Below, piece after piece: positions 1-12,000 of a DNA stretch of 64,000 nt. Under the pieces are notes generated by a model. That model did no database searches. It was given only the letters and a program-made list of their open reading frames with translations, and had not been told where the DNA came from. Source of the DNA: Iris pallida (Eukaryota > Streptophyta > Magnoliopsida > Asparagales > Iridaceae); assembly GCA_029216955.1 (NCBI GenBank), contig JANAVB010005597.1, positions 43,597,843 to 43,661,842 on the forward strand, read 5' to 3'. A program made the translations under genes and the position numbers. How positions within the stretch are numbered: position 1 is the first letter of the stretch; each line of letters opens with the position of its first letter.

Positions 1-1550
1 GGCAACGAACTCGAGCGGATGAAGCCCTTGTCCTGTAGCTCATCCACCTGCATCTTCAGCTCCACCAGCTCGCTGTTGTTCACCCGATAGACATACTGAG
101 AGATGGGCTCCACTCCTGGAACCAAGTCTATCGAGAACTCTATGTCCCTGTCTGGTAGCAGTCCCGACAACTCCTCTGGGAAAACATCCATAAACTCTGC
201 TATCAAGGGGTGTGGAATCGTCTGCTCCTCGACCGAGACTCCACAAAAGACTCCGCTGCTCTGCTTTGCCTGACGTCTGGAGTACTCGAACTCTGGCTCC
301 CCCGGTGCTCTGAAGAGAACTCTACCCCCTCTGCAATCAATGCTGGCGTGGTGCCTGCTCAACCAATCCATGCCTAGTACTATATCGTAGTTCGGCAATG
401 GCATTACGAGCAGGCTCACCTCCAACTCACGGCCTCCCAAAACTACTCTCCGGCCCTTACAAACATCACTCACGAGGATAATGCCACCCCCGGTCGTGAT
501 CTTGTAAGTCCTAGGCAACGATTCAGCTATGATACCGTGTCTAATTGCAAAAGATACTGATATGAAGCTGTGCGAAGCACCGGAATCAAATAATGCAAAG
601 GCTGGACTGGAGTCGAGTAGAATCGAACCTGCAATCAGCTCTCCTATCACCTCTGCATCTCCAGCTGCCATGGCGAAAGCTCGCCCCTGCTGGCCTCCCC
701 TGGCCTGCTGCTGGTGCTGGACGAACCTCTGCTGCTGCATCGGCAGGGCTGGTCCCCTTTGCTGGCCTGCTGGAGCTCTGACTCCACCTCCCGGAGCTGC
801 TCGTACTATGCGGCACTCCCTCATCTGGTGGTCTGATAAACCACACACTAGGTACTGGCCCAGCCTCTTCCGGCACTCATTGAAGACGTGCCCAGGCTTC
901 TTGCAGTAGGCACAACTACCATCCTGTCTCTGACCCTGCTGGTGCTGCCTCGGCTGCTGCTGCGGGTGAACTGGCCTCTGCTGGATCAGCTGCGGCTGAA
1001 ACTGCCTCAGCTGCTGGTACTGAAAATGGGGCCTCTTGGCCTGGCCCCCGCTGCTGCTGCTGGCCCCTACTGGGTCTCTCCCCCTCTTGAGCCTAAGCTC
1101 AAGATCATCCTCTGCCAACAAGGCTCCCGTCAAGATCTCCTCGAACGTAGCATCCCGGTTGCCCTTGGTCAAGGACTTGACCTCCTTGACTAGACCCTTC
1201 CGAAACCTCTGGGCCTTCGCCATCTCGCTCAAGCCCTCCACAAACCTGCCGAGGCGGCCAAACTCCCCGGCGTACTCCTCCACTGAGAGACTCCCCTGGA
1301 CTAGGCTCTCGAACATCTGAGCTGCGTCCCCGTCTCCTGGAGGCGGTGGCTGCTGAAAGGGATCCTCTGGAATGACCGGGTCCTGTCTCCGAGTCGGTGG
1401 ATGCATACCCCCTGCTGCGGCTGCCGATGTCTCAATACGAGTTGAGGTGGCAGGAGCTGCAGTCCCCTGGCCTCGCCGTACTGGCTGAGAGGTAGCAGTC
1501 CCCTCTATAGCATCCTCATGAATGGCACGCTGCGATCGAGTCTCTACCAT
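1..1550 (-). CDS. Ty3/gypsy (Tekay/Del-like) gag-protease-start of RT polyprotein, partial
   Basis: One uninterrupted minus-strand frame runs from an ATG at 1550 (protein begins MVETRSQRA) to the left window edge, about 516 codons, with no stop. A gag C-terminal part (LVQGSLSVEEYAGEF onward) is followed by a zinc knuckle CAYCKKPGHVFNEC at residues about 213-226, a retropepsin site DSGASHS near residue 322, the FPDVFPEEL-type linker, and the first RT residues ending GFIRSSSLP. The central capsid segment that normally carries the conserved tryptophans is missing between PPPPGDGD and MFESLVQG, so gag looks internally deleted. The 5' LTR of the same element lies directly upstream at 1801-6155. 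Family assignment rests on motif order and on the related pol at 16556-18445. The element is probably young because the frame is intact. RT, RNase H and integrase would lie outside the window. Confidence 0.88.
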   Translation of the reverse strand, partial: MVETRSQRAIHEDAIEGTATSQPVRRGQGTAAPATSTRIETSAAAAGGMHPPTRRQDPVIPEDPFQQPPPPGDGDAAQMFESLVQGSLSVEEYAGEFGRLGRFVEGLSEMAKAQRFRKGLVKEVKSLTKGNRDATFEEILTGALLAEDDLELRLKRGRDPVGASSSSGGQAKRPHFQYQQLRQFQPQLIQQRPVHPQQQPRQHQQGQRQDGSCAYCKKPGHVFNECRKRLGQYLVCGLSDHQMRECRIVRAAPGGGVRAPAGQQRGPALPMQQQRFVQHQQQARGGQQGRAFAMAAGDAEVIGELIAGSILLDSSPAFALFDSGASHSFISVSFAIRHGIIAESLPRTYKITTGGGIILVSDVCKGRRVVLGGRELEVSLLVMPLPNYDIVLGMDWLSRHHASIDCRGGRVLFRAPGEPEFEYSRRQAKQSSGVFCGVSVEEQTIPHPLIAEFMDVFPEELSGLLPDRDIEFSIDLVPGVEPISQYVYRVNNSELVELKMQVDELQDKGFIRSSSL

Positions 1551-1800
1551 CCTGAAAATAGACAAACAAGAGTATCAATTTCTGAGAAAGAAGCGAAATA
1601 ACAAAGGCGGACAATTATAATTCAAAGGATCAGCTGACAAAAAGGATTTAGATGGCAATAAAAGAATTTTTTGTTTTTTCCTAAAGTGATTGAGTACCTT
1701 AAAATTAATGTTCTATAACTTACTGCAGGCTGTAGTGATACTCTAGTTCAAATAGCACTACACTTCTAGTCTAGATCTGCATGGGCCACCACTAAAAACG
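1551..1800 (-). other. Untranslated leader of the left chromovirus, with primer-site-like motif
   Basis: This 250-bp stretch separates the LTR from the gag ATG. On the minus strand it begins with a 9-nt spacer, then TGGTGGCCCATGCAG (plus 1777-1791). The same motif lies 8-9 nt inside the LTR of three other elements in this window. It occupies the primer-binding-site position but does not match the common initiator-Met site TGGTATCAGAGC. No ORF is seen in the rest. Confidence 0.6.
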
Positions 1801-2656
1801 TGTCACGACCCGCACCCTAGAGTAAGGGCACGAGACGTGGGTACGTCCAGCCTACGCCGCAGTGTCGGCGGTAGAACGCTGTCCTAGGTCAACAATCGTC
1901 TAGCAATATATCTCTAAACAGTTTATACTCTCCGAATGGGGGTGACATAGCAGTAAAACTCAATCACATCTAAGGAAGAGATAGCACGATATGAAATAGA
2001 ACTCAAGGAAATAAATAGATAAAAAGTAGTCTAAGATAATCCCAGCAATATCCAGAAGTACATGGTCTCAGATACAGAATGAAAGAATATATACAACTCT
2101 GAACTCCAAATATAGTCTAGCTAAAACATGTCTCAAGACTGTATAAAGTAAAATAAGCCTAACTAATCTAATCTAGGCAATCGGGGTGATATCCTCAGCT
2201 AGAGCTGGGTCCTCCTGAGAGTCCAGCTCGCAGGTGTCATCTAAGGCTGCCCCATAGTAGGTATCCAGGCAAGCCTCCTCCTCGACTTCTGTAATATTTT
2301 TAACAGGTCCAGTCAGGACATGAGCGAGTACAGTACATCTCAACAGTTCATAGTAGCTTAGAAGATATAATCATGCAGTAAAGTAAGATACAAGTACTGA
2401 AAGAAGTGCAGTATGTAAACAGAGAGAGAAAAAGCTGCAATAGAAATATCTACTATAAATAAAGAACTAACATGTGGCTAGTGAGTCAGAGTACAATATA
2501 GACATGTAAATGGCATAGGAGATTCTGATAAGACACTATGGAAGAGATTCTAATAAGATACTACTTGGGTATTATTTACATGTCTACTTCTACTCCCCCG
2601 TACCCCCAATCAATATACAAGGATCCAACCAGGTTATGTTATGATACTATGTTAGG

Positions 2657-2730
2657 CCCCCGAAGGGTGATAAGCCCCCGAAGGGTGGTAAGCCTCCGAA
2701 AGGTGATAAGCCCCCAAAAGGTGATACATA
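2657..2730 (-). repeat. Short tandem repeat in LTR, about 18-bp unit
   Basis: Four to five copies of a unit like CCCCCGAAGGGTGATAAG run head to tail. The apparent ORFs across it (repeated PFGGLS residues) are translations of this repeat. Confidence 0.8.
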
Positions 2731-3125
2731 GTAGACCCATAAATGGGATAAGGATTCCAGGAAGACTCTATGATCATAAGAGTATATGTCACAAGTGATC
2801 GAAGAATCAACGAAGCATAGTGATACGCTATGTAAGTGAAACGCACAGAACATAGAGTACCCGATGCTCCCTAAGGATAACATCTCAAGAAGGGATCCAT
2901 ATAGTACCAATCCGTGTGACCAACGTGACAGTACAAGTAAATTAATCTACTGCAGGAAATAGTTCTAAGCTAGATATGAAATGATCAGAGAATGTACTCG
3001 CTTGGTATCTGAGTGTCCAATATGAAAGTACTGTCCGAGGAGTGGTGTCTGGCTCCTAATCAGAACAGCACAAGTCACAACAAGTCCAAAATAGTAAAAT
3101 AAAGTCCTACTATGCATTCTACATG

Positions 3126-3240
3126 ATTCTAGGTCAATCTAGGCCAAAGTCAACTCTTGGTCAACCCTGGTCAACCCTAGAAGTCAAACTAGGTCAACTA
3201 TGGTCAAACTAGGTCTAACAGGTCCAAACTAGGTCAAGCA
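3126..3240 (-). repeat. Degenerate GGTCAAC/CTAGGTCAA array inside LTR
   Basis: About ten GTCAA cores (TTGAC on the minus strand, the element's sense strand) occur in roughly 115 bp. The same array is longer in the sister LTRs at 20834-21171 and 30379-30750. Confidence 0.75.
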
Positions 3241-3423
3241 AGTCTACACTAGTCCAATAACAAGTACACAACTATATCAAGCCAAAATCAAACCATCACA
3301 CTAATTTCCTTGGGCCACATTAGCTACTTTCTACATTACACATTATCCAAACATCCATTACACCTATGCATATATATACCTTACACATAATACATAGGTA
3401 TTCATACTAGATACCCAAAAGAT

Positions 3424-3441
3424 ACACAACCCTAATATATA

Positions 3442-3477
<36 letters not shown>

Positions 3478-3485
3478 GCTTAACC

Positions 3486-3577
<92 letters not shown>
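3424..3577. repeat. (TA)n microsatellite
   Basis: Two TA runs, the longer about 87 bp (3491-3577), lie inside the LTR. They generate spurious ORFs of alternating Ile and Tyr. Confidence 0.95.
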
Positions 3578-3579
<2 letters not shown>

Positions 3580-6155
3580 CAAACATTACATATATTATAT
3601 ATGTATACCTATTATATACATAAACTTAACTATATGAAGACTAGGGAATTTATATATATAGAGAAAGGACAGTGTGTGTGAGTGTTAGAGTGATAGGGTG
3701 AGAAGGAAAAATCTGAAATCAATGTGTGTGTGTATGTGCAACATGTAACAGGAACTTAGAATAGGCATGTGTGTTAGGGAAAACAAAGTGTGTGACCATG
3801 TGCAGTGCTTAGGTGAGGGGGAGTGTTCAGTGTGCAGGAATAAAAACAGTGAAGAGAGAGAGAGAGAGAGAGAGAGACAAGGCTGTGTGTGTGTGTGGAG
3901 AATACAAGAGAGTGTGTAGGAAACCTGTGTACAGGAATACCAGTGAAGTGATACACTGATATACATTGTGTGCATAAAATCCTGAAATCAGTGAGTAGGA
4001 ATCTGGGAATAAAAGACTTAGTCTACATTTGAACCAAAATCAGTGGCTACATTTGTGTGAACCTTAGTTAACAATGAACTCAGCTATATGCTAAACAAAA
4101 AGAAAGAAATCCATGAAACAGTGAAGCCCCAACCCATGTCCAGGTTTTAGGAAATCAGCAATGCCAATGTCAGGTGACTTAGGTTCAGCCATGAACCAAC
4201 CCAAATTCAGTCTCAGGTTTTACAGTGAGAGCATTGCTATTTCAGAAATGCAGGAAAATATAGGATACATAAATTCTCAGGATCAAGAAAGGGAACTCAG
4301 ATTCATCTTAATACAAAAACAGTATACACAAAATCTCAGGTTTAATATCAACCCATTCTCAGGTTCAACAATTGAAAGGAAGGAATTCAAATCTAGCAAT
4401 GGATCATTCCCAGGTTATTAGAACTAAGGATCAATTCATGTAATGAAGGGGAGACCAATTTCCAGGTTTTAACAGAGATTCTCAGGTTATTACTCTAACA
4501 AGACTTAAACAATCAAGCCCAAATCTCATTCTCAGATTAGCACAAGTAATGTAAGGAAACCAATTACCAGATTAACAGTGAATCTTAGTTAATGAGTGGT
4601 GAAGTCTCATGTAGCAGTGAATGCTATAACAGTTAGTAACAGTTGAAACCAACTCGAATACTAAAATCCATTTCTACACATCCCAAGCCAATCTCGAATG
4701 CCATATACTCAGCTAACATGATTTGTAACATATAGGGACCATAATCAGTGAACAACTTCAACAAAATAGGGAATTAAATGAGTTTGAAAAACTGGAAGTA
4801 CACGTATCAGAGCATGTATCAGGAAATTACTGTTCGAACCCATTTCGAGCCAAAACACAACATTAAACCTAAACTGATATGCAAACCTAATATAACAGAG
4901 ATTAACCATCATGTTTAGGATCTAACTAATACTTAAAACATAATTTTAAAACATTAAAATCAATTAAACACATGAATATAATCTCAGAACATTCTCACAC
5001 ACAGTACACGACACTTGTACAGGCAAATACGTGTCCGACACGACACCATAGGTCATGCCACTCGAGGAGCGTCGTGTCAGACACTGCCCCAACGTGTCCA
5101 GTGAAAATTACGTGTTCTAGTGCCGTGTCCAGTGAGCAATCGGGTTCGTACAACAGGGGAATGAACCGAACTCAAGCCAGTGTGCACAGCAGTGTCTAAC
5201 CCGATTTGCACCCGACACAGACACAAAACCACCATGGTCCCTTCACAAAAATCGAAGAGCAAACCTAGATCTACATTCCTCTTCAAATAGAATTTTAAAA
5301 CAACAATATTAATCTCTTAGGGGCATTTCGTCGAACACCCTATATACACGACTGATACGTGTCCGAATGGACACGAAACTCAAGACACCCGACACAAAAC
5401 CTATACTGATACTTAGGGGACTCCTAGGGCTCCCTAATGATGAAGTCAAATTGAAATTTCATGGAGATTTGAGAGAGTTACCTAAGCTTGAACTTCTCAA
5501 GAAAACTCCTCTTTCAATGGCTCTCCTCTTGATGTCCCAATCCACAAAATAACCTCAAACTAAAATGAAACATTTATGACAACAAGAATAGGTAGATTAG
5601 GATCTAATGGAATGAATTAGAAAGAAAAAGGAAGAGGAAAGGAGTTCTAGGAATTAAAATATAATAGAAACTAACCTTTCTAAAACTTAGAGCTTTTCCT
5701 AAGAAAGAGGCAACCCTAGATTTTAGGAGTGTATTTATAGTGGGGGAATCCCTAGGTTAGACTAAGGTGGCCGGCCATCACTTCCTAAGGATTAGGGTTT
5801 GCTACTTTGGGCTTTGGGCCAAGTTACATAGGCTATGGTTTGATTTGATTAATAAGGACTCTAAATCATAAGCCATGACTTATGACTTTCTAATTTCTAT
5901 TACTAATTAGGTTCTAATGACCAAACCAAAGATTAGGCTAGGTTAGACTAGAGTCATATATCCTAACCAAGTCCATACTAACTAGGGTTAGCTCCTAGGT
6001 TGGTCTACATGGGTCCAAACTAGCCAAAATCAATCTAGTCCAAACAATTCCAAAATAATTCCTAAAAATTCCCAAAAATTCTAATAAATTATAATAAATT
6101 TAAATTATCCCAAAAATAACAAAAATACCCTCATACTAGAAATGTGTTAGTGACA

Positions 6156-8097
6156 GAAAGAGAGCGGAGGGGCGGTCGATCTGGGCTAGGGCGGTCGCCT
6201 GATGCACGACGGAGGGCGGTCGGGGGAGATTGGTAGGCGGCGGAAGCTGAGGAAGCGGGGCGGAGGCTGATCGGGGAAGTGAGGCGGCGCGCCGAAGGGA
6301 ATCGGCCAGCGGCATGCTGGGCTAGGCGGAGGTCTCGCCGGGGCTCGGTGGTCGGAGGCGCGCGGCAAGGGCGACGCACGCGCGGCTCAGAGAGGGGTCT
6401 CGGCGGAGCATCACCGCTCCAGCGGCGGAGACGGTTCGCCGACACGGGGTACAGTGACTGGTTTAAGCGCGACGGAGAGAGCGGAAGCTCGGTGGCTGCG
6501 TCCCTAGGGTCACGGAGGACAGAGTGACATGGGGCGGCTCATCGGCGGCGAGGCTACGGGCGGCGGCCAGCGGTCAGGTGAGGGGTGTGCGTTGGATTTT
6601 TTTTTTGGGTTTTCTTTTCCTTTCTTGGTGGCGGTGGTGGTTACGATGGGTTCGGGTGCCGATGATGGCCTTGGAGATGGCGGAGTTGCTGGCCGGGATT
6701 TGAGTCCCGGGGTGGTTGTCTATGGCTGCGGCAACGTTGGTCTGGTGTCACCGCGGCGGTCGGGTAGGGGAGATCGTGGTGGCAGAACAGAGGGTCTTCA
6801 CCGGCGCGAGGAGACGCACGCGACGGAGGGAAGGGCACGACGAGGAGGTCGTGGGTCAGAGATCCAAGAGGAACGGGCTGTCGCGCCGATGGCAAGGAAG
6901 AAGGCGGAGGCGGGGCGACGGCTCGAGTCGGGCGGTGGTGGATAGGTACGTGGCGGTAGCGGTAACTGTGTTTGGTGTTAAGGGACGACCGGGGTGGTGG
7001 TGGTACTAAAGGTGGTAGTGATGTCGATGATGGTGGATGCAACGGACGTGGGTGGCGGAGGTGAAGTCGGAGGTGGGGCGGCGGAGATGCCGATGCGTTT
7101 AGGAGTCTATGTTTGCTGGTGGCTGTGGATGTCGGGTCGGGGTGGTGATAGTGTGTTTGGGGTCGGAGATGGGCCGCCGAGGGGGAAGGGAACTTTGGCT
7201 AGGTGGTTTAGTGTAGGTGGTACGGGTGGTTGGACGGGATACGATGGAGGACGGAGCAGTAACTAGGTTTAGGATTTTTTTTATTTTGGTTGTATGTGTC
7301 GGGGAGTGTCCGACACAAGGGATACAATGTATATGTATATATATTGGAATAAGAACGGGAAGGGGACACGGACACGATGCACGGCACGTTTTGTAGATGG
7401 TAAAAATGTTTGTGGATGTGAATTGTGGAGAAATTAATAAAAGTTGGAGGAGTACCTGCCTATTTATAGGATGTGGGAATTCCCAATTGGATAAGAATTA
7501 TGATTCATTTAAACCCAATTTAGATAATTCCTAATTTAATTTAAAATCAATCAATCCAATCCAAATATAAATCAAATTTAAATCTAATTAAATTTTTAGT
7601 TTAAAAATCAAATGGGATAAATCAAATTATAAATATTTATCTATTTAAATAATTCCATAAATTCAAATCAAGATTTAAATGCCACAATAATTTCAAAATA
7701 TATTTTCTAAAATACTAATAATATTAATTTCAAAAATTACATTAAAAATAAACTAAAAAATAATTATAAATATATATGTATGCACAAATAATGTTTTCAT
7801 AATTATGTTTTTCCTAGTATACCTTAAAATATTATTTATGATTAATAACTGCTAAAAACAAAAGGCTTTTTACAGCAAGAATAATAATTATATATAATAT
7901 TTTGAAAGGGTATAATAAAATAGCAAAAAAAATATTTTTTTAAAATATGTACGCTCATACATATTCGCACTCGACGAGCAAAAAAATAAAATTTCGTGCG
8001 CGTCGTACAATATGACTACGCGACGTACAATACAAAAATTTAAATCAGTACCAAATTTAATATATAAAAAAATAGTAGAAAATTTAGGGATTTTACA
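6156..8097 (-). mobile_element. 3' LTR remnant of LARD-like element
   Basis: This block matches 11386-13318 nearly base for base and ends at the same terminus, TTTTACA (TGTAAAATCCC on the minus strand). Immediately beyond it on the minus strand's 5' side is a polypurine-like context with the AATTTCGAGGAGGAAATTC motif usual before 3' LTRs of Ty3/gypsy elements. It is cut at 6156 by the younger chromovirus, so the rest of this LTR should lie left of the window. Its G-rich ORFs are also present, with changes, in the other LTR copy and are not genes. Confidence 0.85.
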
Positions 8098-9085
8098 TCC
8101 TACCAAACTTAAAAGAATTTCCTCCTCGAAATTAAGAATTCGTAGGGGGGTAAGAAGACACAAGGGATATCGATGTGCAACAATCAATAACAAAATCATG
8201 CCGTAAGAAATCGCGATCTAGATCATAGAAAAATAATACGGTATGGTCATGGTGATAGGACAGTTAGAGGAAGTTCTAGTATAATGCCTTCGTCCTTCTA
8301 AAATAGGTGAAGGCGAAAGCAATAAGGAGTTCAAAAGACGATATTTATCGAGTACGAATACGTGGTTCAAGGACGACCGAAAAATTCCAAAAGGAGTTGT
8401 CAAGGCAGTCGTAGATGGAACTCTAAAGGACAAGTTTAGCTATGTTCCATCCACGTAGAATAATAGACAAAAGCGAACCAAAGTGCACTTGGTTGATCAG
8501 ACCATCATACACCGGTCCTGATTAGACCATATGTTAGTGGACATGCCCAAATAACATATGTCTTGAAACAAGCTTGATAAAAGAATAAGCTTACAAAAAC
8601 TAGGCTACATTAGCATCATTAGTCAAAGTGGTAAATACATAGGCACGAGATTAAGATTTAAAGAAGGCAGAATCATTCTAGGTCATACAGTCGTCCTATA
8701 GTCTTCTTGTCCAAGTCCTTGGTTGACTAGATGGGTTAGGGTCCTTTAAATTCTAGAATCTAAGTAGACTTGCTAAGATAGGTCACAAGGACATAGGGGT
8801 TGCTAGGTCTTAAGGCATTCTACCCAACTTAAAAGAATTAAACTAATGGTGTTTGGGACATTTAGCTAGTAGGGTCAATCTCTTGCAAGCACGAAGGGAA
8901 GATAAGAATAATGATAGAAGGAATCAAGCAAGATGCAATCGATGAGTCAAACGATTATGGAATCAAGGGAAAGAGGTCAAGTATGTGGATAAGATCCTAG
9001 ACTTCTAATCCTATTCGCAGGCTTGCTTGGTACGGTAACGTAACCAAACAATTTATCTAGACCTGCATGGGCCACCACAAAAATA
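8098..9085 (-). mobile_element. Internal region of LARD-like element, no protein-coding sequence seen
   Basis: Only 988 bp separate the two LTRs. The 5' end (minus) holds TGGTGGCCCATGCAGG at plus 9062-9077, 8 nt from the LTR. The 3' end holds the purine-rich tract next to the 3' LTR. I find no gag, protease or RT motif in any frame. The element therefore looks non-autonomous, dependent on proteins from a relative. Short ORFs at 8218-8433 and 8977-9213 match nothing I recognise. Confidence 0.75.
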
Positions 9086-12000
9086 TGTAACGCCCCAGTC
9101 CCAAAATACGTAGGACTAGGTACGTATCCATGCCAGCTGTATACATATGAAGTACACTCCAATATATGAAAATCTCGTATAAATACATAAGCTATAAAAT
9201 GCAGTAGAACCATAACTAACTAATCTCATCCATAAAATATAAGAATAAAAGATATCATAAATTCGACTATGAATTGTCATTGGTACATGTAGTTGGACGG
9301 AGACAAATCCACTACCAACTATGAAAAGAAATACATGATAAGCAAAAGAAAGATTTTGGCGAGCGAAGCGAAGACGATCCAAGTGCAATCATCCTCGAAG
9401 AAATAGCGCAGATCACGGCTAGAGCTAGAACACCTGCAAAAGACAATAGCACACACACCTGGAGAGATAACCAGGTCCTTAGAGGGACGTAACAAGACAC
9501 ATAATATCATGCCATATAAACTGAATAAATATTACGCAAATAAATAAGTCAATCGAATTATAACATGGTCCAATACGCACCTACTGAACGAGCGTACCAT
9601 GCCTCCAACCAAACAAGGACAGAAGATGGTAAACTAATTCACGGTGACGTATCTTTCCATGCTATGAATCCAATATGGTATCCGGACCCCAACAAGGTTC
9701 AATACCTTCTCATCGAAGTAGTAAGTCATACCTACAACCAAACAAGGACAAGATGTGACGAACTAATTCGCGACAAGTTATTGTTCCAAGCCACGGTCAG
9801 ATACAAGTACCCGAACAAAAAGTACTCGTACCTAACGGATAAATGTGCCTAACCGTTCTAAGTAAAATTTAGTTAAGAACAATCCTTCCTACGCATGGGC
9901 CCTGGCTAAATAGGATCGGCGTAGTCCCCACTTGGGCACCAGAGGCCCCATCAGTAAGAGCATGACGTTCCGCAGAACTGCCAGTGGCCGTCAGTAATCA
10001 TGGGTAATCTGACCCGCGTCTCCGGCGGAGCTCACGGATTACAAAAGGGAAAGTGCATCGAAGCCCATACGCTAAGAAATTATCCTCCCCACCCAATGCC
10101 TACTCTGTTGTATCCACAACAGTAAACCTCTATAACCGCTAAGTCAAACTAAGCATGCAACCTCTATTAGCGGTTATTCCTATCGCACGGCTTGTACGTA
10201 CTGGTGGCCAGCCAATCATGCACTTCCGTGTCCTACATGCGACACACAAATTCGTGTTATAATGTGTCAAGGCCAATGAATGCAATACACAAGGTGGTCC
10301 CTTAAATCTAGGTTTAATATGAGAAAAATAATACATAGCAGGAAATATAAATGAACAGTAAGTTCTAACAGGTTATGCCATGTATCACAGTTTATTTTGC
10401 ATAAAGAAAATAAATAATGCATGAAATATGAGCTAAAATAAATAAACAGCAAATGGCAAGGTGTCTTGCCTGGTAGTACATCTGGTGTGCTGCGATAATC
10501 ACGGTGGCACGAACTGCGACTTCGGTGCGACAACTACATAAGGGGACCTCTGATGGCGGTACGGATGGTTCCATTGGGTCCAGGACGGTCAATTTGGTTA
10601 GGATCGATAGGTAGAAGGGAAGAATTTGGCAAGGGGTAGGAATGATTCGTTTTAGTCATGGGCAAGAATAAATAATCGAAGAAGTTTTGTATATATAAAT
10701 AAATATTTTGGAAAATATTTATTGTTTGAAATATATATTTTTATTAGTAAAATACTTTTAGATAAATACTTGAAAGTCATAAAAACCATCTTTATATCCA
10801 AACTATAATTTGTTTGTAGAAAATATTACATCTATATTTAATACCATAAAAATAAGCTTCGAAATCTTGTTTGAAGTACCTATAGGGTCAAGCCCTAATA
10901 CTATATTTTGATAAAATACAACATAGAGAAATATTATATAATTATTTTATTGAACAACAACTACAGGAAAATTTACAATATAATTGCTAATATTATCAAT
11001 TAATCAAAATAATTATTATAATAGTATATATACATAATATACCAATATACAAATTTCAAAATTTACTATTGTTTCCCAAATTATTCATCATATTAATTAA
11101 TAATACTAAAAATAACAAAACATTAATGATTTATAAATCACTACTGTATCCTCTCCTCGAAAGACTAATAAAAGAGTAAAAAAAAAGATGAAAAAATACA
11201 ATATACCACAATTGTCCTGAACCAAAAGGGGAGGAGAGAGAATGATGAAAGAGGGAAAGGGAGGAGAGAGCGGAGAGGTCGGGGCTCGGAGTGGAGTGCC
11301 GGCGGTGGCGCCGCTCCGGCGGAGAGAAAAGGGGAGGCGGAGAGAAGGAGATTGGGAGAGAGAGGTGAGCTGGGAGAGCGGGAAAGAGAGCGGAGGGGCG
11401 GTCGATCTGGGCTATGGCGGTCGCCTGATACACGGCGGAGGGCGGTCGGGGGAGATTGGTAGGCGGCGGAAGCTGAGGAAGCGGGGCAGAGGCTGATCGG
11501 GGAAGTGAGGTGGCACGCCGAAGGGAATCGGCCGGCGGCATGCTGGGCTAGGCGGAGGTCTCGCCGGGGATCGGTGGTCGGAGGTGCGCGGCAAGAGCGA
11601 CGCACGCGCGGCTCAGAGAGGGGTCTTGGCGGAGCATCACCGCTCCAGCGGCGGAGGCGGTTCGCCGGCACGGGGCACGGTGACTGGTTTAAGCGCGACG
11701 GAGAGAGCTGAAGCTCGGTGGCTGCACGTCCCTAGGGTCACGGAGGACAGAGTGGCATGGGGCGGCTCATCGGCGGCGAGGCTACGGGCGGCGGCCGGCG
11801 GTCAGGTGAGGGGTGTGCGTTTGATTTTTTTTTTGGGTTTTCTTTTCCTTTCTTGGTGGCGGTGGTGGTTACGATGGGTTCGGGTGCCGATGATGGCCTT
11901 GGCGATGGCGGAGTTGCTGGCCGAGATTTGAGTCCCGGGGTGGTTGTCTATGGCTGCAAAAGGGCTGGTCTGGTGTCGCCGTGGCAGTCGGGAAGGGGCG

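Larger units (their letters stand above)
1801..6155 (-). mobile_element. 5' LTR (4.36 kb) of the left chromovirus
   Basis: On the minus strand the LTR starts TGTCACTAACAC (6155) and ends GGGTCGTGACA (1801). It shares both termini and inner landmarks with the LTRs at 18529-22590 and 28387-34331: a TA microsatellite, a run of GTTGACC/GGTCAAC motifs and the CGGGTCGTGACA end. It interrupts the 3' LTR of the LARD element, whose sequence resumes at 6156, so it inserted later. The five bases outside are gaaag; the matching target duplication would lie left of the window. The LTR also holds a repeated AAGGGTGATAAGCCCC-type motif (2655-2730) and ACGTGTC motifs around 5029-5363. Its short ORFs are not supported as genes. 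Confidence 0.85.

Noticed and set aside
3364..3582. ORFs of alternating Ile-Tyr (also at 19234-19668, 29283-29585, 53202-53423)
   Set aside because: They are translations of TA and TG microsatellites, with no conserved protein feature.
6131..7266. Long Arg/Gly/Pro-rich ORFs, repeated at 11131-12488
   Set aside because: They lie in the GC-rich part of both LARD LTR copies, overlap each other on both strands and change length between copies, so composition explains them.
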